From Talinum fruticosum (lineage: Eukaryota > Streptophyta > Magnoliopsida > Caryophyllales > Talinaceae): a stretch of DNA of 64,000 nucleotides. Made by a program: the position numbers and the translations under genes. Location: NCBI GenBank assembly GCA_021018815.1, contig JAITYX010000028.1, positions 5,845,001 to 5,909,000 on the forward strand, read 5' to 3'. Shown piece by piece: positions 46,089-56,546 of the stretch; within the stretch, counting starts at the first letter, position 1, and every line of letters begins with the position of its first letter. The notes under the pieces were generated by a model, which saw nothing but the letters and a program-made list of their open reading frames with translations, did no database searches and had not been told where the DNA came from.

Positions 46089-46670
46089 AATCGGATTAAG
46101 CCGGGAGCCCAATTTGGCATGAAAGTTGCACAATTTCAAGCACAAAATCAAACACTCGGAAATACACGAGCATTGAGAAACAATCGGAGAGGGAACAGAG
46201 ACAAAGACTAACATGAATTCCCAAGCTTCAAAAGGCAAGAGATAGAGAGAGGGAAAAAGGTGAAGCTTTCGATGACGGATGAGAGGGAGTAGAAATCCAA
46301 TAGAGGTTCAAAATACAGTAACAAATCCAAGTACAAACCCGAAATTGCACTCGAAGAAGAATGAATTGAGAACGAAGAAGTGCAAGGTTGATGAAATGAA
46401 TGGGTGAATCTGGGAAAGATAGAGTACCAAGAATCGGAGGTGACATTGGTGTACTCGAGGAGCAAGATTGGTGAGAGTGAGTGCCGGTGACAGATGGGAC
46501 GACCACGTGTAGCATAGGGGACGCGAAGGCTAGCAAGTGATGAGAAAGTAAAGGGGTAAGGAGTTTTAGGGATTGAGAGAGCAAGGGAATGATGGGAGGC
46601 TATTAGAATCACCTCATTTTTTTCAAACTCGCTTCAAAATTTACCATTGGATGGCAAGTTTTGGATGACC
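46089..46670 (-). other. unrelated ~580-bp segment next to the element G 3' LTR
   Basis: In A, B and C the corresponding place holds the aORF C-terminus, a TTTTGTCCGGACA stretch, and AAAAGGGGAGAT as PPT. None of these is here. The minus strand has a 134-codon open stretch (46612-46208) rich in Ser, Leu, His and Pro, pyrimidine-rich like a plant leader or exon. I do not recognise it. No purine tract precedes the LTR (the flank is GGCTTAATCCGATT). Confidence 0.75.
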
Positions 46671-47648
46671 GGAGCGTGTCCTCGGAAGACAGTGGACACG
46701 GAGCTGATTTTGTCCATAAAAACTAGGGACAAAAGAGCAAAGAGAGATTTGGAGGCACTTGAGGTGGAGGCACCAACAGGTGGAGAGGGAGAGAGAGAGG
46801 GGTTGATTTCGAGTCCGAGGCGGAGAAGGAGGTCTCGGCTCGAATTATGTACCCGGACACCGGGGTCGGTTTCCGGTATCCGTACCCTCGAAGTTCCTTT
46901 TTGCCGACAACAACGGCTGCCTCGGACACGGCGTTGGGATCCGAGGGAGAGGAACTTGGAATTGTTTGAAGACAAGAGTGAGAAGAGCACCGAAAGGAAG
47001 AGAGGTGTTCTTCTTGGTTTGAAGTTGAGCTGGCACAGCGGCCATCCGCTCAATGATGGAGGGAAAGAGGTCTACTTCGTAGCCCTCAAGAATGTCAAAA
47101 AGAGATTTGAGGTGCTTGGAGTTGGGGTTCTCCTTGCTCGAGTGCTGAGAGAAAAAGTTCTCATCGGCGAAAGCACAGGAGGCGTGCTTCGACTTCAAGC
47201 GAGTCACCGAAAAGTTCTTCCGGGACCGAGGGAACTCTTTGGCGTACTTTTCAAAGAAGTCGTCGGCGACTTCGAGTGAAAGGAATGGGGTTGCTTGTTC
47301 AAGAAAAGGCAAGAAACCTTGAACAAGCGATGGAGGAGAGATGTGTTTATTCGAACGGTGATGGTTTGAACCCGGGAGGTTAGAACATTTTCAAAGGAGG
47401 TGAGGTGAGTATAGAACTCGAAATGAGTTCGGGATAGATGAACTCGTCGAAGCACGGAAAGTTGTATGCCCCGGTGGTTTGAATGTGAGCCAACCAAGAA
47501 AATTTGGTTGTAGGAAAGAATTTGTCGTCCAGCGCAAGATGCTCTGGGTGACAATGGGTTTGGAGGGATTGAGCTTTACGGAGTTTTGGTGTGAGGCTTT
47601 TGGAGAGGAAGAGACTTGGAAGTCGGGATGGTTACCTCTTTTAGGCAT
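46670..47648 (-). pseudogene. element G additional ORF (aORF), C-terminally replaced
   Basis: The start is MPKRGNHPDFQVSSS at 47648, nearly the same as in element A. Conserved blocks in order are the FFPTTKFSW-like part (~47520), the EFIYPEL/EFYTHL part (~47440), FFEKYAKEFPRSRKNFSVTRLK (~47240), NFFSQHSSKENPNSKHLKSLFDILEGYEVDLFPSIIERMA in two adjoining blocks (~47165-47035), LPFGALLTLVFKQFQVPLP (~46990) and a SEAAVVVGKKELRGYGYR part (~46920). After FMDKISSVS (~46710) the sequence changes to unrelated DNA. The coiled-coil, acidic and EDEPLDDL parts are absent. There are two to three frame changes. Confidence 0.77.
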
Positions 47649-48257
47649 TTTGAGAGGTGGAAGGAAAGATGAAACTTTTGAGTAAGAAGAGAAAGGAAGA
47701 AGTAGATGAGAGCAAACGAAAAGAGTAGAAGAACGAGATGAGAGCGATCAAAACTTACGAGAGATGGCCTTTACGACGCTTGAAGAACTTCAAGGATTAC
47801 TGTGTATGAAGAAATCTTCCACGAAAAGTTTTGTTTGAAAGAGATGAAATGTAGAATACCGAGATGAAGATGAATAAACGCTATTTATAGAAAAGATACG
47901 CGCCGTCAACTATCCGTTAAGTATAAATCCGTTCGACTCGGCTTGTCCATCGGTCATCGAAGACCGGTGTGACGGTTATCTTTAACGGTTAAGATTTCGG
48001 CGGTTAGAGATCCACGGCTATCGTCCGATCACGGCGCTCGAGAAAGAGAGAGAAAAAGATTTTGAAAATATATTCGAAACTCTCCACTATTCTAGAGATA
48101 ATTTCAGAAAATTTGAAGTCCAAATTTTTTTTCTACGTCTAAGTGTGACTCGGAATGGGTTCCGAGTGACTCGAAACAAGAAATAACTACTAACCCAAGT
48201 ATCACCGAATTAATTGAGCTAATGGTTATTGATAATTTGAAAACACATAGCACATAA
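47649..48257 (-). other. element G pol-aORF spacer
   Basis: The spacer is non-coding. On the minus strand it holds CGAGTCACTCGGAACC-like palindromic sequence (~48165), an AACGG/CCGTT cluster, a TATA box and a pyrimidine-rich leader. Confidence 0.7.
47882..47988 (-). promoter_or_regulatory. candidate internal promoter of element G aORF
   Basis: TATAAATA (minus) is at 47882-47889, 241 bp before the aORF ATG. CCGTT/AACGG lie upstream at 47914, 47929 and 47984. No exact match to the full MSA consensus is seen here. Confidence 0.5.
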
Positions 48258-51200
48258 TCATGCATTTAACATACCAAGCTCATTTCGAATGAAACAAAAT
48301 TGATCTTCACCGAGAGGCTTAGTAAAGATATCAGCTAATTGAAGATTAGTAGGAATGAACTCAAGTTCAATATCACCTTTTTCGAGTGGTCTCATAGGAA
48401 GTGATATCCGACCTCGATATGCTTCGTCTTCAAGTGTTGGACTGGATTCTTGGTGATGCTGATTGCACTTTGATTGTCACACTTGATTGGTACCGATTTG
48501 AAGGACAGTCCAAGATCTTTCAAGTGTTGCTTTATCCATAGAATCCGAGCGCAACGAGCTCCGACTGCAATATACTCAGCTTCAGCAGTTGATAGAGCTA
48601 CTGAGTTCTACTTCTTTAAGTGCCAAGATATTAGGGATTGACCCGAAATTGGCAAGCTCCGGATGTGCTCTTTCGATCAACTTTGTATCCGAGTGTAGTC
48701 TACGTCCGAGTATCCAGTGAGAGTCGGTTCCGAGTCTCCGGAATACCATAGACCTAAGTTCCGAGATTCTCTTCACCGCAGTGAGATGTGATTCTTTTGG
48801 ATTAGCTTGAAATCTTGCGCATAAGCAAACACTCGAACATTATATCGAGCCGAGCTGGAAGTAAGATATAGCAAGATCCAATCATACCTCGATAGAGTTT
48901 CTAATCTATTGCTTTACCTTTCTCGTCCGAGTCAAGTTTTATGCTCGCTGCTCATAGGTGTAGATGCGTGCTTTGCATCTTGAAGTTTGTATTTCTTCGG
49001 CAGTTCCTTGGTATACTTGGATTGATGGACATAGATCCCATCTTTGTCTTGTTTTATTTGTAAACCAAGGAAGAAATTGAGTTCTCCCATCATACTCATT
49101 TGGAATTCTTGACTCATCAACTCGGAAAATTCTCGGCACGTAAATTCATTAGTAGCACCGAAAATAATATCATCAACATAGATTTGAACAATAAGGAAAT
49201 CTTTCTCCTTGGTCTTTATGAAGAGGGTCTTGTCGATCTGACCTCTTTTAAAATCATTTTCAACCAAGAAGCTACTCGAGTCTTTCATACCAAGCTCGAG
49301 GTGCTTGTTTAAGACCATAGAGAGCCTTTTGAAGTTTGAAAACATGATCTGGAAATTCCGAGTTTTCAAAACCAGGAGGTCTGCTCGACATAGACTTCTT
49401 CTTCAATAAAACCATTGAGAAATGCACACTTAACATCCATTTGATATAATTTAATATGCATGCTTGGATGCAAATGCCATCGAAATTCTAATAGCTTCGA
49501 TTCGGCAACAGGTGCAAATGTTTCCCCACAATCAATTCCTTCTTCTTGATTGTATCCTTGAGCCACAAGTCTAGCCTTGATTCTAACTACCACTCCACCC
49601 TCATCCAGTTTGTTTTGAAAACCCATTTGGTTCCTATAACTGGGTGGTCGAAGGCCAGTTGGTCGAGTCCGAGCTTGGTTTCTTTCGAATTGATTAAGTT
49701 CCTCTTACATGGCATCTACCCATTTAGGTTCGTTAAGGGCTTCTAGTGCATTTTTGGGTTCGAGTTAATGAGATGAATGCAGTGAATGCACATAGATTTT
49801 GAAGAGAGGAACGAGTTCTTACCCCACTCGTTGATATCAAAAATTATATTTTCTAGTGGATGACTAGAAGTAAACTTGAATGCTTTACCAGTTCTCCGAT
49901 TCACGAGATTTGTGGGCTGAATCGCTTGATCTTCGAAGCTTGTTCCGAGTGATCTTCTTCATTGGCTTGTTCGTTCGAGTGAGCTCTTGAGTTGCCTCAT
50001 TCTGAGTCACTTCGTTCGAATGACCTCATTTTGAGCCTCGTTGAGTCCGAGTCTTTGTGGGTTCAGCTTCGTCATCATCTCTACTGAGCTTCAATTCCGA
50101 GTATGAAGATTCACTAGGTTTCTCCTGTTCAAGCTCATCAAATACAACGTGGATGCTCTCTTCCACTTTGTTAGTTCTCTTATTGAAAATACGATAAGCT
50201 TTGCTTGTGAGAAGAATAACCCGGAAAAATACCTTCATCCGACCGAGCATCAAACTTGGTCGAGTGATCCTTACCATTGTTGTGAATGAAGCACTTACAT
50301 CCAAATGATCGAAGTAGGAAATATTTGGTTTCTTCCCCTTGTAGAGCTCATAAGGTGTTTTCTTCAATATGGGTCCGATGAGGCATCTATTCAAAGTATA
50401 GTTGGCCGTGTTGATCGCCTCTCGCCCAAAAATAGTAAGGCAAGTTGTGCTCAATCATCATCGTCCTTGCTATTTCTTCAAGGGTTATGTTCTTTCTCTC
50501 TACTACTCTATTCTGTTGAGGAGTTCGGGTGTTGAGAAGTTGTGAGAGATTCCATTTTTGTCACAAAACTCGAGAATTCGAGTAGTCAAACTCCCTTCCA
50601 TGGTCGGTTCGAATCCTTTGGATCCGAGTCCGAGACTCAACTTGGATTTTTCTGCAGAGCTTGCTGAACTCCTTGAAAGCTTCATTTTTGTGCTTAAGAT
50701 AACACACCCGGGTAAATCGAGAATAATCATCAATAATAACGAATATGTAAGATTTACCTCCAAGACTCTTAACGAGGATTTCGCCACATAAATCCATATG
50801 TAGTAGCTCAAGCACTTTGGATGTGGAAAGTGTCTTCGAGAGATTTGAATGTAGATCCGACTTGTTTCCCTCGGTGCATGCGTCACAAACTTTATCTTTC
50901 TCAAAGACACAGTTAGGTAAACTCCTAACCAAACCATGAGATGCCGGTTTTTAATAGCATGCATGCTAATATGACCTAATCTACGATGCCATTTCCATGA
51001 ATCATCATGAAGAGATGCTTTTAAGCAAGATAAGTTCGACTTGGGTCGAAAGAGGAATGATATAAGTATTACCTGATCTCTTACCCGAAAGCTTGATTTC
51101 TTTGGTAGAGACATCAGAAATGTAGCAATTGGTCCGAGTGAATCTTACCTCTTGACCTTTATCACATAGTTGAGAGATGCTTGAGCAGATTATACTTTAA

Positions 51201-51479
51201 TTCTCCGACAAGGTAGATCGGATCGACCGGATTGCTTCCTTTTCCAATCTCGCCAATCCCCACTATCTTGCCTTTGCTATCATCTCCAAATGTGACCTTT
51301 CCTCCTTTATGTTTTTCCAACTCGGAAAAGAGTCCCGCATCTCCGACATGTGACGTGAACATCCACTTGTCAAGGTACCGGTGTCCTTTTCATATCTTCC
51401 GAGCGACCTGCAAAACAGAGAGAATCTAACCCTTCTCACTTCCTCTAACGAACCCAATAACATTCCTTACTCGTGGTCC
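48258..51479 (-). pseudogene. element G pol (protease, integrase, RT, RNase H), frameshifted
   Basis: Protease reads LTSGCSRHMSE (~51385-51350); the expected aspartate of D-S-G is Thr. The fold continues with GGKVTFGDDSKGKIVGIGEIG (~51300) and its C-terminal part. The pre-integrase finger has WKWHRRLGHISMHA (~51000) and CDACTEG (~50890). The integrase core follows (FVIIDDYSRFTRV near 50740, RTDHGREFDYSN near 50610, YKGKKPNIS near 50340). RT has [19 protein letters not shown] (~49585), [23 protein letters not shown] (49455-49385), YVDDIIFGATNEFTC (~49180) and MMGELNFFLGLQIKQDKDGI (~49090). RNase H ends LADIFTKPL...GMLNA with the stop at 48258-48260. It is better preserved than pol of A or C. 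Confidence 0.9.
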
Positions 51480-53239
51480 TTTTACGAGGAAGAAGGTGTT
51501 TCGGAACTCAGATTTGAATAACTTTGGGTTTTATCCGATTCTCGAGTCTTCCTCTTAGAGAACTGAGTCCGTGTCTCTTTCTTTTTGAAAACCTTTCCTT
51601 TTGAAACGAGGAGAAAATGGTTTCTTTTTGTAAACGAGTTCTGGGCTTAGTCCTTCCTTCATTTCTGTGAATGGGACCGTGCTTAGCTTTCTCGAACTTT
51701 ACGAGTCCGGAATCCTTGTTGAATAATTCCGAGTAGGAATCGGATTCCTCTTTTTGCTAAAACCAAGACCTTCTTTTCGAAAGGAGACACATTGTGATCC
51801 TAAGAGCATGTCAAGGTTCTTCCGACCTTGAGTAAACATTAAAACCGAGATCTTGAGACGCAGTGAGCTTCTGCTTTAGCTCCTTATTTTCTTTCTGAGT
51901 AACTCGGACTCGGTCTCATTAGATTGAGCACTAGTCTTGAGTTCTCCGAGTGTGAGTCTCAGCTTTTCTAATTCATTTTTCTAAGAAGTGCTCTCGAAGT
52001 AATTAACTTAAGTTGTTCTTTGAATTGAGAAGAATTAGAATTGGACTTTTCTTCCAAAGTAAAAATGTACTTAGCTAAATCGACTTTGGAGAATTTTAGG
52101 AAATAATCAGTTACCTCTTGAGGATTAGTTTCCTCATTGTCCGAGTCTAAGTCCGACTCTCCTTCGGCTTCCGAGTCAGAGATTGCCATGAGACACTTTG
52201 AGTCGTCCGAGTCATCATAATCTTCGATGAGTCCTCATCGCTCCATGTTGCCATCATGGCCTTCTTCTTCTTTCTGTCCCTTTTTCTTTTCGGACGAGTC
52301 TTTGACTATGTGGTCTTTGCTTGCCACACTCAAAACATCTAGAATTCTTAGATAAAGATAACTTAGATGGTGAAGAGTACTTACCTTTTCTATCCCTCTT
52401 GTCTTTCTTGTAGAATTCTTCCTTTGGCCTTTTATCCCATCTTTTGTGCTTCATTATTCACTTGAAGCCTCTTGCAATGAGTGCCATGGGATCGTCTTCC
52501 GAGTCGGAGGAGCTCGGATTTGCTTCTTTGGATTCCGAGGCTTTCGGTGCAATGTTCCGTTTGGTACTGCCCTCAGCATCCTCCTCTTCTAGATGGATTT
52601 CGTGAGTGAGAAGCTTCCCGATGAGCTCATCCGGCTTTAAGAGTGAGAGGTTCCGAGCCTCCTCTATGGCGAGTCACTTTGGGACCCCATCTTCTCTTGG
52701 GTAGACTTTTGAGTATCTTTATGCACATTTCCTCGTGTGTGATCTTCTTACCCAGAGACTTGAGATTGTTGGTAATCTCCGTAAATCGAATGAACATCCG
52801 AGTAATGTTCTCTTCGGCTCCATCTTGAATAGCTTGTACTTATGAAGATATTGACTAATCTTCGCTTGTCCGACCTGGCTTGTGCCTTCATAGGTGTTGA
52901 CCAGTGTGTCCCACACCTCTTTGGCGAGAATCACAGCGGATACTCTATTATATTCCTTTGAGCTGATGGCGCACATAAGGATGTTCATTGCCTTGAAATT
53001 CTTCTCGAACTTCTCGCTTCGCCCGGTGTAAATTCCGCTTTTGTCTTGGGAAGGATTCTGAATTCATCTGTCTTCATTGGAATGTAGTTTCCTTGTTATA
53101 TTATTTCCCATACCTCTTCATCATGATCCATAAGGAAACATTCCATAAGTTTCTTCCGAGTGCCCGAAGTTTGATCCTTTGAATTTTGGTGGCCTATTGG
53201 AAGATCTTCCTTCGTCGAACTCTCCGTTGTTCCGAGCCA
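51480..53239 (-). pseudogene. element G gag, frameshifted
   Basis: The start ATG is at 53237-53239 (MARNNGEFDEGRS-like). The WDTLVNTYEGTSQVGQAKISQYLHKYK block is at 52920-52840, FTEITNNLKSLGKK-like near 52780, KHKRWDKRPKEEFYKKDKRDRKGK at 52450-52380, and the knuckle CFECGKQRPHSQRL near 52335, where a base change has destroyed the H-X4-C half. An acidic Asp/Glu region (52190-52110), EEKSNSNSSQFKEQLK (~52050) and a coiled-coil-like, then basic C-terminus follow, to about 51500. Confidence 0.85.
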
Positions 53240-53278
53240 TTTGATCTTTAGACCTTTGGGTGGTTAGATCCTTTACGA

Positions 53279-53298
53279 AAGGCTAGGCTCGATACCAA
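53279..53298 (-). promoter_or_regulatory. primer binding site of element G
   Basis: The minus strand reads TGGTATCGAGCCTAGCC, two bases after the 5' LTR end. It is the same methionine-tRNA type as in A and C, with one base missing. Confidence 0.82.
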
Positions 53299-53299
53299 T

Positions 53300-54864
53300 T
53301 GAAGGTTTGCTCGGGAGAGTTTGAGTCACCCTAGAGGGGGTGAATAAGGTGATGGAAGTTTTTCGTGGAAACTTTAGCTCTTTTGTCAAAGATGAGACAG
53401 AGATAGGTTCCGAATCAATCAGCGAGGTCGGAAAAGTTTGGACTCGTAAATGCTATCACGAATAAATAAGTACGCAGGAGCTATAACATAGTCCGAGTCT
53501 AGAATGAACTTAGAAAGATAACACTTAGAGATTACGTAGAAACCCTCCCGGGGCAGAAAACCACGGACCGTGCTAATCCAAGCACGAAGTCAAATCCACT
53601 ATTTTGAGTCCACAAAATACCGTGAACTGATCGAACCCGAGTTGCTCCCTTAGACAACTCTTTACAAGTTTTCCTAGACTCGAAATTCCCTTATCCGATC
53701 TAGTACTTCCTACCCGAGATAACCCTTATAGCTAGGGATAACTAAGCTGAGTTAACCATTACGGCTTAGTCAAGGGACCTTACAGAGAAAGTAAGAAAGT
53801 GTTTGTAACTAAGTACAAGACCTTACAACTCGAAAGTAAAGAATTACAGAGTAGGAGTTGTAAGTAGAAGATTGAGAATAAATACAATGACTTTGCTCAA
53901 GTATGTGTATTAACAATAATTTCGGTAATCTTCAAGTCTTGTGAGGTGGCTTCTATTTATAGATGACCACGCAGAGCAGCTGTTATCTTCATCTCGCTGA
54001 CCGAGAGTCCTTTGTGACCCTTGACGAAGCTTTCGAGTCACTCGGAAAGTATCCGTTGTAATGAGAACATTGGACAACGGTTTAAACTTTCTTGGAAGTC
54101 CAAAACCACTAGCGGTGTCTTGAAAGATTAGGTGGAAACCAACGTTAAGCTTAGCGTTCCAGTTTTCCGAATTGGAAACACACAGCCTCGACACAATCTT
54201 CCGGGACTAGAGCGAGAGAAGGTGAAAAGCCATGTCTGCTTGGTGATTTGACGTTTTGAAGCTAGGTTACTTTTGTATTTCGAAAAACGTATCCTCGTTT
54301 GAATAACCTACAAAAGTAAATCAATTTTGGTTCTCAAAGTATAAAATACTTTGGTCCAAGATTAGACACGAGATAATAAAATAATTACGATAATTAAGCA
54401 ACCGATTATCCGAGTCGAAACGAAATGGAATTTTACGAGTCTAATATCCATGTAACTCAAAATTCCATCGAGCTAGTCCGAGCAAAGAATCAAGTTAAGT
54501 AAAGAACATCGAGTGATATACCTTGATATAGACTAAGCATGAAACAGATCGGAAGTACCGACTTCAACAAGATAGACCTTATAGAAAGGAGTCGGATCCG
54601 AGCGGAATACCGGTCTATTCAACATGCGATAAATCTGAGTGATGAGGGACTCGGAACAAAGTATCGGGTTTCGAGTCACTCAAGGATAAGCACGAAATAC
54701 ATGAAGTGAAAGCTATATCACTTAGAGAAGATACCATATTACTCGGAAAAGTTTCTTAGATACGAGAGAATGCCTTGAAATCAAAACGCTATAAGTACGA
54801 GATTGTTATACCTGATTCCATTTATACAACTCGGAAAAGTATTGAGCGAGTGTCCGAGTCTTCA
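53300..54864 (-). repeat. 5' LTR of element G
   Basis: It is 1565 bp, from TGAAGACTCGGACAC (high end) to GCAAACCTTCA (low end). TATAAATA is at 53954-53961 on the minus strand. Confidence 0.93.
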
Positions 54865-54869
54865 CCTAC

Positions 54870-55156
54870 TAAGGGTAGTGAACTACTCTAATGAACCCAG
54901 CCTTTAACTACTTCGAATCTCTTCTTTGATTTTCGGTGCCCATTCGGATTTCATCCTTCGAACTTCGCTTAACCGGCTTGGCATCTTCATAAAGTGGAAT
55001 TCTGTGTTCCACTATACTTGGATCTATCCCTAGCATGTCTTTGTAGGACCATGCAAAGACATCCATGAACTATATAAGGAGCGAAGTAAATTACTTCGCT
55101 CTTCTAAATCCAACGTTTTCCCAATTTTGACCTCTTGGGGTTGATCAATTGACCCT
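54870..55156 (-). pseudogene. element H RT N-terminal part
   Basis: The minus strand reads VKIGKTLDLEERSNLL-like (~55130), MDVFAWSYKDMLGIDPSIVEH (55070-55010), RIPLYEDAKPVKR (~55000) and IKAGFIRVVHYP-like (~54890). It continues in the piece starting at 44526 once element G is removed. Confidence 0.85.
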
Positions 55157-56541
55157 TGTTAAGTCGTAAATTATACATATTTTTAGTTATTATTTAGTTT
55201 ATTTTATATAGTTTATTTTATCTAATTCATCTTATTTTGTTTATTATTAGGTAATTGTTGAATAAAGTGGAAAAGAGAAGAAAGGACGTAAAAGCGGGAT
55301 TTTTAACTACCAACAAGTGTTCAAATAATATTTAAAGTTAGTCCAAAACTAATTACTCATAAAATATTTATTTTATGAGAATTTATTTAAGGAAGTCCTA
55401 TTTTAAAGGGGAGACTTGAACGGTAAGTAATAGAAATAACCCTAATTATAATCCCTTTATAACTCCTCTAATTCCACATTAAATGATGTTGTTCTAATAC
55501 TTAACGCTCTAATTTGATTAAATTCTGGTGCTAGTGCTAGGGTTATCAAAATTAGTAGGGTTTGTATTAGGGTTAGGCCTAAGCAAACTAATAACTAAGG
55601 AAAAACGGGGAAGATCCACTAGTGGTTGTGTTCTACAGTTTAACTCATGGGTTGATCAATTTGTATGTTAATGATAAATATTAATTTGCATGGTGGATAC
55701 AGATTATACTAAGTCCTTTTTATGAATGTGATATCTTTAATAATTATTTATTTATTTATTAGTTATTTTCTATAGTTTGTCAATTTTATTTACAAATTTA
55801 TAGTCTTTTATTATTAATTTCGTTTATCCCCCTTAAAGAAAAGTCTTTTAGATTAGTTTTAGTAATTTTATTTTAATTTTATTTTGAGTCTTTATATATT
55901 TTAATTTTTAGATTATTTTTGTATCAGTTTATTAGAAATTAGTGTTAAAATAGTTTTGTTTATTATTTTTTGTGTTTTTATCTATTTTTAGGGTTTAGAT
56001 AGAGTCCTAATTTGCTGTGATTAAATTTTAAAATTTTTGGAAGTGATTTGATAATTTTTCAGATTTAATTCTTGAATTTAATTATTGTTGGTTTTTAGTT
56101 AAATAAATTCATAACTTTGGTTTTAAATTTTATTTTTATATTTTAGGATCTGGTTAGGTGTATAACATTAGTGTTAATATTTTGGGTAATTTTAGTATTT
56201 ATTTTCATAATTAATTTAGTGCAGAATTTTACTTGTTTATTTTTTGCCTTAGTTTTCTGTTTTAATTATTATAGAAAATATCAAAAAAAAAATGTTTATT
56301 ATGATTTTTATCTTCTATCTAAATTATTTATTTAGTTGTTAGATACTTTTATGTGATTTTTGGTTATTAATTTTCTGATTTATATTTTCTATTTTGATTT
56401 GAAAAGTAGTAAATTTAATTAGATTAAAGCTTGCATCTTATTATATCTTTCCTCATGAATTCGATCCCTACTTCCCTATGCTATGTTGTATATTATAAGC
56501 TTAAGTAGTGGTTTAATTTGTTTTTGTACGACAAGCTAACA
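55157..56541 (+). repeat. solo LTR, small unidentified family, inside element H
   Basis: It is 1385 bp, starts TGTTAAGTCG and ends AGCTAACA (perfect TGTTA/TAACA termini), with a perfect ACCCT duplication (55152-55156, 56542-56546). It is strongly AT-rich. The right end resembles the GATCCCTACTTCC...TTTTTGTACGACA ends of some plant LTRs, which sets the + orientation (inference). No internal region, PBS or ORF is visible. Removing it restores the element H frame (LNNNRGN to EVKIGKT). Confidence 0.85.
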
Positions 56542-56546
56542 ACCCT

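Larger units (their letters stand above)
44527..54864 (-). mobile_element. SIRE/Maximus-like Ty1/copia element G (both LTRs, chimeric 3' region)
   Basis: LTRs of 1562 and 1565 bp flank PBS, gag, pol, spacer and aORF; the total is 10,338 bp. The flanks CCCAC (44522-44526) and CCTAC (54865-54869) are a target duplication with one transition. It sits in the RT of element H between the GFIRVVHYP and VANGV blocks. The end of the aORF, the 3' untranslated part and the PPT are replaced by about 580 bp of unrelated DNA. Confidence 0.9.

Noticed and set aside
46208..46612. 134-codon minus-strand ORF next to the G LTR as a captured host gene
   Set aside because: No recognisable domain and biased Ser/Leu composition. 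The segment is reported as unexplained DNA rather than as a gene.
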